The translations under genes were made by a program, and so were the position numbers. A model generated the notes under the pieces. It saw only the letters and a program-made list of their open reading frames with translations. It was not told the DNA's origin and searched no databases. Below are positions 8,018 through 17,265 of a stretch of 64,000 nucleotides of DNA, one piece after another (position 1 is the first letter of the stretch; the number at the start of each line of letters is the position of its first letter). Source of the DNA: Paenibacillus silvae (lineage in GTDB: Bacteria > Bacillota > Bacilli > Paenibacillales > Paenibacillaceae); contig NZ_BMFU01000001.1 in the NCBI RefSeq assembly GCF_014639235.1, positions 744,001 through 808,000 on the forward strand, read 5' to 3'.

Positions 8018-10093
8018 TTAGCCTACCAATTTGGAGAAGTCTGCAAAACCTTTCAAATCCTGATCAATGGCAGCAAGCAGTGCAAGGCGATTCGCACGAA
8101 TCGCTTCATCTTCAGCCATAACCATGACAGAATCGAAGAATACCGTAATCGCAGCCTTCCAAGCGGAAGCGACAGATAATGCTTCTGCAGCATTGTGCTT
8201 AGCAAGTGCATCACGATAGGCTGCATTCGTTTGATTCCAGGCATCAAACAGCTGACGCTCTCCCTCTTCTGTAAACATTTCAGGATGTACAGAAGCGTTG
8301 GATGCTTTGGCCGCCAGATTTCCGACACGATTGAAGGACTCCACCGTTGTTTTGAACTCTTCTCCTGACAATACAGCTTTCATCAGTGCCTCACCTTTAG
8401 GAACGATCGCACTGATATCGTCGAACCCGGAAGCAATGACCGCATCCACGACGTCATATCGTACCGTTTCGGACAGCAATTTTTTCACACGTAATGCGAA
8501 GAAGTCCTGGAGGTCTTTACGAACCTCTGCGTCTGCACGTTTCAACAGATTCATCTGAGCATGTACTTCAAGCGCAGCCCCAAATACATCGGACAAGGTC
8601 AGCGGAAGCTGATGATCCAGCAGTATTTGTACAATGCCCGCTGCCTGACGGCGAAGTGCATAAGGGTCTTGAGATCCTGTAGGGATAATATTAATAGAGA
8701 AGCAGCCTACAATCGTATCGATTTTATCTGCCGCACTAACGATGGCTCCAACGAGAGATGCAGGAGACTGGTCTCCGGCGAAGCGTGGCTGGTAGTGTTC
8801 AAATACAGCCTTGGCAACCTCTTCTTTTTCACCAGCTTTGCGGGCATAATCTTCACCCATTACACCTTGCAGCTCAGGGAATTCCCCAACCATCAGCGTC
8901 ACAAGGTCAAATTTGCAAATATCTGCGGATCTGCTAACCGCTTGAGCTGTATCTGCCGACACCTGCAGCTTTGCAGCCAGACTATCAGCAATTTTACGAA
9001 TACGGCGTACTTTGTCCCCAACTGTACCGAGTTCTTCCTGGAACACGATGCTTTCGAGCTTGGACAAAGCATCCTTAATCTCCAGCTTCTGATCTTCCTC
9101 GTAAAAGAACTTCGCATCGGACAGACGGGCGCGCAGCACCTTTTCGTTCCCCTTAGCGATGACATCCAGTGAATCACTGCCTCCGTTACGAACCGTAACA
9201 AAGTACGGCAGCAGCTGACCTTCCTGATTCAGTACCGGGAAATAACGCTGGTGCTCACGCATTGATGTAATCAGCACTTCCTGTGGAATGTTCAGGAAAG
9301 AGGAATCAAATGTGCCAAACAGTACCGTTGGCGTCTCAACCAGGAAGAGCACCTCTTCCAGCAAATCTTCCTTGATGGCGATATTCCAGCTTTTCTCGGC
9401 AGCCAGTGCTTCAATCTGGGACACAATCATCTGTTCACGTTCCTGAATATCTGCAATAACATGCTGGGTGCGCAATACTTCCACATAAGCGGAAGGCTCG
9501 GACACAACAGCTTCACTGCCCAGAAAGCGATGTCCGCGCGTAACGTTGCCTGATTTGACCCCCGTTACTTCAAGTTCAATTACTTCGGTTCCAAACAGCG
9601 CTACAATCCAGCGAATTGGACGAACAAATTTGAAGTCATAGGACGCCCAGCGCATAAATTTCGGAAAAGTCATCGCATGCAGAACGGAAAGCAGTCCTTC
9701 GCCAATCACTGAAGCCGTATCTACGCCTTTGCTGCTTTTGGTTGCATAAATGTATTCGACACCATTCAGCTCTCTGAATGTGAACTGATCCGGTTCCACA
9801 CCTTGACTGCGCGCGAATCCGAGCGCTGCCTTACTCCAGCTGCCGCTGTCATCCAGCGCAATTTTACGGGAAGGGCCTTTAACTTCTTCCTCCACATCCT
9901 CCTGTTTCTCAGCAACATTCTGGATCAGAACTGCAAGACGACGAGGTGTAGCATAGGCCTTAACTTCACCATACGCAATACGGGATGCATCGAGCCATTT
10001 CACGATGCGTTCTTCAAGCTGTGCAATGGCTGCGCGCATGAAACGTGCAGGCACTTCTTCCAAACCAATTTCAAACAGCAGATCTTTAGACAT
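8018..10093 (-). CDS. glyS: Glycyl-tRNA synthetase beta subunit
   Basis: This 691-residue beta chain belongs to the heterotetrameric (alpha2beta2) bacterial glycyl-tRNA synthetase, which charges tRNA-Gly. The N-terminus LLFEIGLEEVPARFM is diagnostic. The middle has VLFLVETPTVLFG and SMREHQRYFPV, an HD-like region follows (ALRRQAAGIVQILL near 465), and the C-terminus is the anticodon-binding helical domain (about 570-690). It overlaps the end of glyQ by 8 nt, so translation is coupled. Expression is set by the T-box leader upstream of glyQ. Confidence 0.97.
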   Translation of the reverse strand: MSKDLLFEIGLEEVPARFMRAAIAQLEERIVKWLDASRIAYGEVKAYATPRRLAVLIQNVAEKQEDVEEEVKGPSRKIALDDSGSWSKAALGFARSQGVEPDQFTFRELNGVEYIYATKSSKGVDTASVIGEGLLSVLHAMTFPKFMRWASYDFKFVRPIRWIVALFGTEVIELEVTGVKSGNVTRGHRFLGSEAVVSEPSAYVEVLRTQHVIADIQEREQMIVSQIEALAAEKSWNIAIKEDLLEEVLFLVETPTVLFGTFDSSFLNIPQEVLITSMREHQRYFPVLNQEGQLLPYFVTVRNGGSDSLDVIAKGNEKVLRARLSDAKFFYEEDQKLEIKDALSKLESIVFQEELGTVGDKVRRIRKIADSLAAKLQVSADTAQAVSRSADICKFDLVTLMVGEFPELQGVMGEDYARKAGEKEEVAKAVFEHYQPRFAGDQSPASLVGAIVSAADKIDTIVGCFSINIIPTGSQDPYALRRQAAGIVQILLDHQLPLTLSDVFGAALEVHAQMNLLKRADAEVRKDLQDFFALRVKKLLSETVRYDVVDAVIASGFDDISAIVPKGEALMKAVLSGEEFKTTVESFNRVGNLAAKASNASVHPEMFTEEGERQLFDAWNQTNAAYRDALAKHNAAEALSVASAWKAAITVFFDSVMVMAEDEAIRANRLALLAAIDQDLKGFADFSKLVG

Positions 10094-10973
10094 TCTCGGC
10101 TCCCCCTTTCTTGATCAGCGGGAAGCCCAGCTTCTCGCGCTCTTCCACATATGTCGCTGCCACTTGACGAGCAAGGTTGCGAACACGTGTAATATATCCT
10201 GTTCGTTCAGTTACACTAATCGCTCCCCGTGCATCCAGCAGGTTAAAAGTATGTGAGCATTTCAGCACATAATCATAAGCCGGGAAAACCAGGTGCTGTG
10301 CCATTGCTTTGTTTGCTTCTTCCTCATACATATTAAAAAGAGTGAACAGCATTTTAACGTCAGAAACTTCAAACGTATATTTGGAATGCTCATACTCAGG
10401 CTGACGGAACACATCTCCATATGCGATGCCTTCTACCCACTCCAGATCAAATACATTTTCTTTTTCCTGTATGTAAGAAGCAAGTCGCTCCATACCATAC
10501 GTAATCTCCACAGCTACCGGATTCGTCTCAATTCCACCGACCTGCTGGAAATACGTAAATTGCGTAATCTCCATACCATCCAGCCATACTTCCCAGCCAA
10601 GTCCTGCGCAGCCAAGCGAAGGATTCTCCCAGTTGTCTTCCACAAACCGAATGTCATGCTTGAGCGGGTCGATCCCCAGACGTTTCAAACTTTCCAGATA
10701 GATCTCCTGAATGTTGTCCGGGGAAGGCTTGATAATGACCTGGAACTGGTGATGCTGATAGAGCCGGTTCGGGTTTTCTCCATATCGTCCGTCTGACGGA
10801 CGGCGAGAAGGCTCAACATAAGCCACTTTCCATGGTTCTGGTCCAAGTGAACGCAAAAAGGTCATCGGGTTCATCGTGCCTGCCCCTTTTTCCGTGTCAT
10901 ATGGCTGAACGATAATACAGTTATGCTCGGCCCAGAATTGCTGCAGCGTCAAGATCATCTGCTGAAAATTCAT
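10086..10973 (-). CDS. glyQ: Glycyl-tRNA synthetase alpha subunit
   Basis: This is the catalytic alpha subunit for activation of glycine. The family signatures FWAEHNCIIVQPYDTEKGAGTMNP (split here: FWAEHNC, then YDTEKGAGTMNP), PSRRPSDGRYGENPNR and the C-terminal LDARGAISVTERTGYI are visible. The start is the ATG at 10973, with AAGGAGC seven bases upstream, giving 295 residues, the normal size; an in-frame ATG 33 bp upstream lacks an RBS. It is the first gene of glyQ-glyS and follows a T-box riboswitch. Confidence 0.97.
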   Translation of the reverse strand: MNFQQMILTLQQFWAEHNCIIVQPYDTEKGAGTMNPMTFLRSLGPEPWKVAYVEPSRRPSDGRYGENPNRLYQHHQFQVIIKPSPDNIQEIYLESLKRLGIDPLKHDIRFVEDNWENPSLGCAGLGWEVWLDGMEITQFTYFQQVGGIETNPVAVEITYGMERLASYIQEKENVFDLEWVEGIAYGDVFRQPEYEHSKYTFEVSDVKMLFTLFNMYEEEANKAMAQHLVFPAYDYVLKCSHTFNLLDARGAISVTERTGYITRVRNLARQVAATYVEEREKLGFPLIKKGGAENV

Positions 10974-11027
10974 AATCATGCTCCTTTTCGGTTGGTTTGT
11001 TAACAAGCGTAGAAGAAGTCCAGTCCA

Positions 11028-11265
11028 TAATAAACAGCCCTCGCCCTACGCCTGATATACAGACGTAGGGACGAGAGCTGTTCCCGCGGTTCCACCCTAC
11101 TTGGCCTGAGTCAAACAACAATAAATTGTCTGCTCCAACCCACTTTTCCGTGTCCATTCATGCTCCCGAGTGCCCTGTTCACAAACCGATTCAATCAGGC
11201 TCCCACCGTCCCTGACTCGCTTGTCATTCTGAATCCAGCTTCCTACTTTCTCGTTCAATGCATGT
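11028..11265 (-). promoter_or_regulatory. Glycine T-box riboswitch leader of glyQS
   Basis: The T-box sequence GGGTGGAACCGCGGG is read at 11097-11083 on the minus strand. Next comes a terminator whose arms are AACAGCTCTCGTCCCTACG (11082-11064) and CGTAGGGCGAGGGCTGTT (11050-11033), ending in an AT-rich tract. Stem I begins near 11258; GAGAAAGTA carries the usual AGTA S-turn opposite GGGCACTC, so the specifier codon is probably GGC at 11174-11172, a glycine codon. Uncharged tRNA-Gly would bind and favour the antiterminator, raising glyQS expression. Confidence 0.93.
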
Positions 11266-11289
11266 CTCCAAAAAGAGAATTTATACTTT

Positions 11290-11318
11290 ATAATATATAA
11301 AATCAAATATGAAGTCAA
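11290..11318 (-). promoter_or_regulatory. SigA-type promoter of the glyQS operon
   Basis: TTGACT (11313-11318) and TATTAT (11290-11295), read on the minus strand, are spaced by 17 bp. The predicted start is near 11283, about 20 nt before T-box stem I. Confidence 0.8.
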
Positions 11319-11346
11319 CACAAATTTTAAGAGTGCTTTACACAAG

Positions 11347-12099
11347 TCATATCCCGTACTTCTCCATCTGATCCAGAAAAGAGCGGGATTTAAGGTGAAG
11401 ACCAAGCTGATAATCCATAAAAGCCCGCATGACTTTTTTAATTTCATTACGGGTTGACTCGCTCACCGATATATTTCCCAAACGCTGTAGATCCAGCTGT
11501 CCAAACAAGCGCAGCAGCTTTAACGTTTTTGAGCTGACAGGCATTGCTGGCGGATCAAAATGTTTGCATGCTCTGCACAGAACACCCCCGAGTCTGGGAC
11601 TAATAAATAGCTGCTCATCGGGCCGTTCATGGTTGCAGGAGATACATTCAAGCAGCTGCGGACCATAACCAGCTGCCTGTAATATTTTCATCTCATACAA
11701 ACTAATAATAATGGCAGGGTCCTTATCTTCCTTCAATGCCTGCAGACAAGCTTTCAATTGTTTGAACCAGAACGCACCGGTCTCTTCATCCTGAAGCACC
11801 CGATCCAGCAGCTCACATGCATAGGAAGCATAAGCCGCCTTCACCAGATCCTCTCGCAGCTCATGATTGGATTCAATAATCTCGCCTGCATTCAGTGTGC
11901 CGAGACCTGTATTACGAAAATAAACATATTGACCATACGTAAACGGCTGCACCAGTGCAGCATGCCGACTTTTTGGCTTTTTCGCACCCCGGACGAGAAC
12001 TCCTGCTTTTCCGCCACTTTCGGTACAAAGCGTAACAATTTTATTACCCTCGCCGTAGTCCATGCTGCGGATGACAATGCCTTCCACCCTGTATAGCAT
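11347..12099 (-). CDS. recO: DNA repair protein RecO
   Basis: RecO loads RecA onto SSB-coated single-stranded DNA together with RecR. The protein begins MLYRVEGIVIRSMDYGEGNKIV, the OB-fold start of the family (shown here as its first residues), with VRGAKKPKSRHAALVQPF near residue 35. A zinc-finger-like cysteine set follows at about 150-195 (LECISCNHE and GVLCRACKHF). At 250 residues it is full length. It lies downstream of era and yqzL, and the glyQS promoter starts just after its stop codon. Confidence 0.94.
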   Translation of the reverse strand: MLYRVEGIVIRSMDYGEGNKIVTLCTESGGKAGVLVRGAKKPKSRHAALVQPFTYGQYVYFRNTGLGTLNAGEIIESNHELREDLVKAAYASYACELLDRVLQDEETGAFWFKQLKACLQALKEDKDPAIIISLYEMKILQAAGYGPQLLECISCNHERPDEQLFISPRLGGVLCRACKHFDPPAMPVSSKTLKLLRLFGQLDLQRLGNISVSESTRNEIKKVMRAFMDYQLGLHLKSRSFLDQMEKYGI

Positions 12100-12132
12100 G
12101 CCTCGTCACCTAACCATTCCTGAATCAGCCTA

Positions 12133-12273
12133 TCAAGCTTCAGCTTCTTCGTCTTCATTCACTTCCCTTGCAGTATCCGACTCCTGACCTGACGAGTTAC
12201 ACGTCTCGGTATATAACAAATAGGATTCAACATCCCCTGTCATCGCAAATACCTTCCATGAAAAATCCCGCAT
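12133..12273 (-). CDS. yqzL: YqzL-like small protein
   Basis: This 46-residue protein starts MRDFSWKVFAMTGDVESYLL and ends in a very acidic tail. The DFSWKVFxxTG opening and its position between era and recO match YqzL of Bacillus, a small protein of unknown function. The ATG at 12273 has GAGAGG about ten bases upstream; a longer open frame upstream lacks an RBS and is basic and unlike the family. Confidence 0.75.
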   Translation of the reverse strand: MRDFSWKVFAMTGDVESYLLYTETCNSSGQESDTAREVNEDEEAEA

Positions 12274-12401
12274 CGGAAATTCATCCTCTCTTCGGAAATG
12301 ACGTCTGGTTCTACCCGATAGGATGGAGCCTTGCAAGGGAAACTATGTGTTGCAATTAATGGATATGAAAATCACTACCGTAGTCTCACGATTTCATGAA
12401 G

Positions 12402-13301
12402 TTATTCACGTCCAAAACCAAGATCCCGCAGCACACGGTCCTGATTTCTCCAGTCTTTTTTCACTTTGACCCACAGATCCATAAAGATTCTGGAGCCAAG
12501 CAGATTTTGGATATCCTGACGCGCCCGCTTGCCCACTTCTTTTAACAAAGCTCCCTGCTTGCCGATGATGATGCCTTTCTGTGAATCACGTTCAACAAAG
12601 ATAACGGCCGATATATAAACTACCCCATTATCCTGTACTTTCATGTCTTCGATTGTTACTGCGATGGAGTGAGGAACTTCCTCACGAGTCATTTGCAAAA
12701 TTTTCTCACGAATCAATTCTGCGCATACAAACTGCTCAGGGTGATCCGTTACCTGATCGTCCGGATAATACTGCGGCCCTTCAGGCAAATACTTGCCGAT
12801 CTGCTCAAGCAGTGTGCTCACATTGCTGCCAAGCATCGCCGAAACAGGCACGATTTCTGCAAAATCATGCAGCTTGCGATATTCTTCGATCAGCGGCAGG
12901 AGAGCTTCCGGTGCTATTTTATCAATCTTGTTCATTACAAGAATGACCGGAGTGCGCACACTTTTCAATTGCTCGGCGATGTAACGATCTCCGCCTCCCA
13001 TGCCTTCTGAAGCATCGATCAGGAACAAAGCCGCCTCTACCTCACCAAGGGTGTTGAGAGCCGTTTCATTCATGTAGTCGCCAAGCTTGGATTGACGTTT
13101 GTGAATGCCCGGCGTGTCCAGAAATACAATCTGCTTTTCCTCGGACGTGTATACTCCATGAATTTTGTTGCGTGTGGTTTGCGGCTTGTCCGACATAATT
13201 GCGATTTTTTGCCCGATTACCTGATTCATCAAGGTAGACTTGCCTACATTAGGACGTCCGATGATCGCGACAAATCCGGATTTGAATGCTTGCTTTTTCA
13301 T
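12402..13301 (-). CDS. era: GTPase Era
   Basis: Era is a GTP-binding chaperone of 16S rRNA 3'-end maturation and 30S assembly. G1 is GRPNVGKST (residues 15-23), G3 DTPGIH, G4 NKID near 122, and G5 VSAMLG. The C-terminal KH domain has the IIIGKQGALLKEVGKRAR loop near residue 240, which binds the 3' end of 16S rRNA. At 299 residues it is normal. A strong GAGGAGG lies upstream of the ATG. It lies in the cdd-era-yqzL-recO run. Confidence 0.98.
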   Translation of the reverse strand: MKKQAFKSGFVAIIGRPNVGKSTLMNQVIGQKIAIMSDKPQTTRNKIHGVYTSEEKQIVFLDTPGIHKRQSKLGDYMNETALNTLGEVEAALFLIDASEGMGGGDRYIAEQLKSVRTPVILVMNKIDKIAPEALLPLIEEYRKLHDFAEIVPVSAMLGSNVSTLLEQIGKYLPEGPQYYPDDQVTDHPEQFVCAELIREKILQMTREEVPHSIAVTIEDMKVQDNGVVYISAVIFVERDSQKGIIIGKQGALLKEVGKRARQDIQNLLGSRIFMDLWVKVKKDWRNQDRVLRDLGFGRE

Positions 13302-13332
13302 ATGGTCCTCCTCAGGCGCCTAGGCCTGGAAT

Positions 13333-13746
13333 TTATTTTTTAACATTGTTCAGATCTGAGGGCCCAAAAGCCCATGGCAGAAGCTCTGCCACTGTTGTTT
13401 CTAACAGGTCACCCTTTAAGTTTCCCAAAATGACTTTCATGTCTGGCTCACACAGCTCATACATGACTTGGCGGCATACCCCGCAAGGGGCAATCGGCCC
13501 TTCCGTATCTCCGACAATCGCCATCGCCTTAAAGCTGCGAGGTTTCTGTCCTCCTGCGATGGCACTGAACATTGCGGTACGCTCCGCACAGTTTCCCGGT
13601 GTGTACGCGGCATTTTCAATATTGCACCCATGGTGCACATGACCTTCACTATCAAGCAGTGCTGCGCCTACCCCGAAATGGGAATATGGCGTGTACGCTT
13701 TCGTACGTGCCTTTATTGCTTCTTGCATTAACAAGCCATTATCCAT
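13333..13746 (-). CDS. cdd: Cytidine deaminase
   Basis: This enzyme deaminates cytidine and deoxycytidine to uridine and deoxyuridine in pyrimidine salvage. The zinc site is complete: CAE in PGNCAERTAMF and PCGVC in IAPCGVCRQVM, preceded by the substrate-binding GCNIENAAYTPG. The start at 13746 gives 137 residues, the size of the small homotetrameric type, with AAGGAGAG eight bases upstream. An upstream ATG 42 bp earlier is not supported by an RBS. It is upstream of era, the common Bacillus order. Confidence 0.95.
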   Translation of the reverse strand: MDNGLLMQEAIKARTKAYTPYSHFGVGAALLDSEGHVHHGCNIENAAYTPGNCAERTAMFSAIAGGQKPRSFKAMAIVGDTEGPIAPCGVCRQVMYELCEPDMKVILGNLKGDLLETTVAELLPWAFGPSDLNNVKK

Positions 13747-13792
13747 TAGTTTTTCTCTCCTTAGGGTGTGTATAAACTGTGAGCTCATTTCG

Positions 13793-13984
13793 TTAAGCTG
13801 ATTAGACCGTTTGGATTACACGTGCCACTCCGATGACAGAACAAGCTTTCGATCGCTGTTATCCCCGGATTTTTTTCATCACTTTTTCCAAAGTGAAAAT
13901 CCGGTGATAAAGGCGAGCGCTCCGCTTCTCCAGCTTTTTTCTGTCCTCTCCGTTATGGTGTAAGTTCAACAGAAATCAGCTTAA
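13793..13984. repeat. Dispersed hairpin element, copy A
   Basis: The stretch between cdd and dgkA contains the motif ACTCCGATGACAGAACAAGC, then CGCTGTTATCC, a stem-loop whose right arm is AAATCCGGTGATAAAGGCGA, and the closing TTTTTTCTGTCCTCTCCGTT. The same series occurs at 40706 and 51200. This copy is bounded by an 11-bp inverted repeat, TTAAGCTGATT (13793-13803) and AATCAGCTTAA (13974-13984). No open frame is visible. Confidence 0.8.
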
Positions 13985-14040
13985 AGGCAGATTCACACTT
14001 TATTGGTGTGTGTCGTTTAAAGATTCAAAGCTTGAAAACC

Positions 14041-14097
14041 CGTTTGGATTACACGTGCCACTCCGAAGACAGAATAAGCTTTCGATCGCTGTTATCC
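14041..14097. repeat. Truncated left arm of the dispersed hairpin element
   Basis: GTTTGGATTACACGTGCCAC to CGATCGCTGTTATCC repeats the left 55 bp of copy A (13810-13866) with one or two changes, then stops abruptly at the dgkA stop codon. The right arm is missing. Confidence 0.75.
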
Positions 14098-14469
14098 TCA
14101 TAAGAGACCCAGCCAGGTCATCACAGGTTTCAGGAAAACAAAACATCCAATGATGACGGCGAACACCGCAGCCAGCAGTACAGCCCCGGCAGCGGTGTCT
14201 TTTGCCGCTTTTGCGAGCGGATGGATATGCGGCTGTGCCAGGTCAACGGCTGCTTCTACCGCTGTATTCATCAATTCCGTAACGATAACCATAAATACGG
14301 CTGTTAGTACAAACATCCAATCCGTTCTCGAAATGTTGAAAAAAAATCCGGCTCCACACATCAAAATGGCTACTCCAGTGTGAACTCTAACATTCCGCTG
14401 CGTTCGCAAGCCGTATGCAATTCCTTCCAGAGCATTCAGGAATACGAGACCCCAGGAGCGCCTTTTCAT
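14098..14469 (-). CDS. Diacylglycerol/undecaprenol kinase, DgkA family
   Basis: This 123-residue integral membrane kinase has three transmembrane helices (about 33-50, 54-73 and 98-118) and the catalytic motif ELMNTAVEAAVDL at 66-78. In Gram-positive bacteria such proteins phosphorylate undecaprenol rather than diacylglycerol, recycling the cell-wall carrier lipid; that assignment is from family knowledge. The ATG overlaps the ybeY stop codon (TAATG). Its own stop codon is abutted by a truncated repeat element. Confidence 0.92.
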   Translation of the reverse strand: MKRRSWGLVFLNALEGIAYGLRTQRNVRVHTGVAILMCGAGFFFNISRTDWMFVLTAVFMVIVTELMNTAVEAAVDLAQPHIHPLAKAAKDTAAGAVLLAAVFAVIIGCFVFLKPVMTWLGLL

Positions 14470-14966
14470 TATCGTGTCAACCCGGCTTGAGCAAGGACAG
14501 CTTCCTGTTTGCCCATCATTTCCGCTTCGCTGGCCTCATCCTGATGGTCGTAACCAAGGAGGTGCAGGAAACCGTGTACAAACAAAAACCCTAACTCACG
14601 CTCAAATGAATGCCCGTACTCCTCACTTTGCAAGATGGTCCGGGGAACGGAAATAATGATATCGCCAAGAACATCAGGCATCTCTTCCATTTCCTCGTCC
14701 TCATCAAGCTCATAGATAATATCCAGTTCTTCATCCACGGTTTCATTCATGGCAAAGGACAGCACATCTGTAGGACGGTCAATGCCTCGGTAATCACGGT
14801 TCAGCTCATGAATCTGCTCATCGTTAACAAACGTGAGTGCAACCTCTCCTTCAGTAATGCCTTCTGCTTCACCGGCAATAGCCAGCAGCTGCTCTAGCAT
14901 CGCGATCATTGGCTCCGTAATTTCTTTATCCTGTTGTTCATTATTCCATGCGAGGTTAAGACTCAT
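14469..14966 (-). CDS. ybeY: Endoribonuclease YbeY
   Basis: YbeY is a zinc-dependent endoribonuclease used in 16S rRNA 3' maturation and ribosome quality control. The metal motif HGFLHLLGYDH is present at about 130-140, and DVLSFAMNE is the other family hallmark. At 165 residues it is normal. It lies between the PgpH-type gene and dgkA and overlaps dgkA by one base. Confidence 0.96.
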   Translation of the reverse strand: MSLNLAWNNEQQDKEITEPMIAMLEQLLAIAGEAEGITEGEVALTFVNDEQIHELNRDYRGIDRPTDVLSFAMNETVDEELDIIYELDEDEEMEEMPDVLGDIIISVPRTILQSEEYGHSFERELGFLFVHGFLHLLGYDHQDEASEAEMMGKQEAVLAQAGLTR

Positions 14967-14999
14967 TCCTTCATAACTCCTGTCTGCTCGTAATATTGA

Positions 15000-17249
15000 T
15001 CAGCCGGCTTCAGGTGATGTCGGCTTTGGTTTCTTGATTTCTTCCGGATATTCGATTCTGGAATGGAAAATCCCCATCACCGTTTCCTTCAACGTTTTGG
15101 CGACGATATCCAGCTCACGCATCGTAAGATCACAATCGTTGAACTGATGATCATCGAGACGTCCCTTGATAATTTTCTCAATCATAGACTCGACCTGCTC
15201 CACCGTTGGCTTACGCAGTGAGCGAACCGCCGCTTCAACACTATCCGCTATACCCACAATAGCAGATTCCTTGGACTGCGCCTTCGGGCCAGGATAGCGA
15301 AAATCCTCTTCCGTGAAATCAGGTTCAATTCCGGCCTCCTCTGCCTGACGCAATGCCTTATGGTAGAAGTAGTGCAAAAACGTTGTCCCATGATGCTGTT
15401 CGGCAATGTCACGAATCGGCTTGGGCAGCTTATAGTCCTTCTGCATCTCTACACCATCCCTTGCATGAGCAACAATAATAGACTTGCTCAACTTGGGATC
15501 AATCGAATCATGCGGATTCTCCATATTGTTCTGATTCTCTATAAAATAGACAGGCCGCTTGGTCTTGCCGATATCATGATAATACGAGCCGACACGACAT
15601 AGCAATCCGTTAGCCCCTATCGCTTCCGCTGCCGCTTCGGATAAATTGCCCACCATGACGCTGTGGTGATACGTGCCTGGTGTCTCCGTAAGTAACTTGC
15701 GAAGCAAAGGATGGTTGGGATTGGAGAGCTCCACCAGCTTGAGAGCGGACAAGATGCCAAATGACGTTTCAAAAAACGGCATTAATCCGATAACCAGAAT
15801 TGCTGTAAGCACCCCGCCTGCAAAAGCGTACCCGATACCATATAACGCGGTTGTACGATTCCAGTCACCTGTATCAATCAGAGCGAGTGTAAATACCGCC
15901 AATGACCCAAAGAGGCAGACCATAATGGCCCCCTTCAAGATGGTCGAGCGCTGACTCGCACGATGTGTAGCAAAGATCGCCACAAACGAAACAACAATGG
16001 CAAAGAATCCAAGCTCAAAGTCGAAAAGCTGCCCCTGATGTGTATTCAGAATGATACTGGACAACAGTCCGATCAGGATGGAGCATACAAAAGCAAGTGT
16101 TGTATCCAGCAGCAACGCAATCAGCATGGCTCCCACGGCCACCGGAGCGAGAAAACCGATAAACGGTCGTTCATTCGTCTGAATTACTGCTGTGACATGC
16201 ATGACTACAATTGTGATCATAAAAATAATAACAAGCATAAGCAGCTGAGCGTTATTATATTTGAAATGTGTCCCGCTGCTCTGCTGAATAAACATCAAAA
16301 TCCCCGCTGACAGCATGCATGAGAACAGAAGTAATCCCAGCTGCGGCCAGTAGTTAACTTCATTTTTCAGCAGATCATTCTCACTAAGCAGTGCATACAT
16401 TTCAGGAGTAATCAGCTCCCCTTTGGCTACCAGCGTATCCCCCTGCTTAATAAACACCGTAGGTGTATTTTCACGTGCCTGGACCTTCGCTTCCTTGGTG
16501 CCATCTTCATCGTAAAAACGGTTGGCGGTAACTACCAGGCGTGTGAGCTCCTGCACCACTTCCCGCTGTGTACGTTTGCTGAGTGAGCTCGCACTGACCA
16601 TCTCTGCCACTTTGGCACGCGCCGTTGTCGCCTCGCTAACCTGATCGGTCATTAATCTGGCGACGATATTCCGCGCAACAGGCTTCATCTCCTGAATGTC
16701 ATCCGAAGTCAGACGAGAGATTTTGATGTATGTCTCCTCAGGAATACGATAGCTCTGCTCCTGCACCACGTTTCGAATCTCTTCGAGCAGCGTGTCAGAG
16801 TATGTACCTGTTTTCCGATTATTATTAATAAAATTAGACACAAAATCCTTTTGGCGCTGCGGAATTTCATCCCGGTAGATATCAATTTTGTCCTGACTTG
16901 AGATCTGATCATCCTGATTTAAACGATCGATACGATCAAGCAGCGTGGTCATCAGGTTTTCGTTACGCATCGTCACGATCTGATATATCGGCTGTACTCG
17001 CTCTGCTGCTTCTTCCTGAGCCTTGAGTGTAGCCTTGTTATTCGGAATCTGCATCGGGGCAGCAATATCCACTTCACTGCGTGTGCCTTCCTGAATATCA
17101 TATCGTTCTGGTAACAGCTTTGAAGAAAGACTCACATAAAAGAGAAGCACTAAAAACAAAAAGAGAAGATAGCGTGCCCACACGCTATACTTCCATCCTG
17201 TCGCTCTATTCTGAAAAGATTTGCCTTTTGACATTTCTTTCGAGGTCAC
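15000..17249 (-). CDS. PgpH-type HD-domain phosphodiesterase (YqfF)
   Basis: This is a membrane protein with the 7TM-7TMR-HD layout. One N-terminal membrane segment (YLLFLFLVLLFYVSL) leads to an extracytoplasmic region of about 250 residues. Seven membrane helices follow. The cytoplasmic HD domain has YHHSVMVGNLSEAA and YYHDIGKTKRP. PgpH of this type hydrolyses c-di-AMP in Bacillota. The start is best at a GTG at 17249 with AAAGGGAT ten bases upstream (749 residues); this clears the end of phoH by 16 bp, whereas the longest frame (from 17378) would overlap it by over 100 bp. An ATG at 17234 is an alternative. Confidence 0.9.
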   Translation of the reverse strand: MTSKEMSKGKSFQNRATGWKYSVWARYLLFLFLVLLFYVSLSSKLLPERYDIQEGTRSEVDIAAPMQIPNNKATLKAQEEAAERVQPIYQIVTMRNENLMTTLLDRIDRLNQDDQISSQDKIDIYRDEIPQRQKDFVSNFINNNRKTGTYSDTLLEEIRNVVQEQSYRIPEETYIKISRLTSDDIQEMKPVARNIVARLMTDQVSEATTARAKVAEMVSASSLSKRTQREVVQELTRLVVTANRFYDEDGTKEAKVQARENTPTVFIKQGDTLVAKGELITPEMYALLSENDLLKNEVNYWPQLGLLLFSCMLSAGILMFIQQSSGTHFKYNNAQLLMLVIIFMITIVVMHVTAVIQTNERPFIGFLAPVAVGAMLIALLLDTTLAFVCSILIGLLSSIILNTHQGQLFDFELGFFAIVVSFVAIFATHRASQRSTILKGAIMVCLFGSLAVFTLALIDTGDWNRTTALYGIGYAFAGGVLTAILVIGLMPFFETSFGILSALKLVELSNPNHPLLRKLLTETPGTYHHSVMVGNLSEAAAEAIGANGLLCRVGSYYHDIGKTKRPVYFIENQNNMENPHDSIDPKLSKSIIVAHARDGVEMQKDYKLPKPIRDIAEQHHGTTFLHYFYHKALRQAEEAGIEPDFTEEDFRYPGPKAQSKESAIVGIADSVEAAVRSLRKPTVEQVESMIEKIIKGRLDDHQFNDCDLTMRELDIVAKTLKETVMGIFHSRIEYPEEIKKPKPTSPEAG

Positions 17250-17265
17250 TTTAGACAATCCCTTT

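Noticed and set aside
13800..13970. Possible CRISPR or small RNA at the repeat element
   Set aside because: The repeat units are single hairpins at scattered sites, not a spaced array; no cas genes are present.
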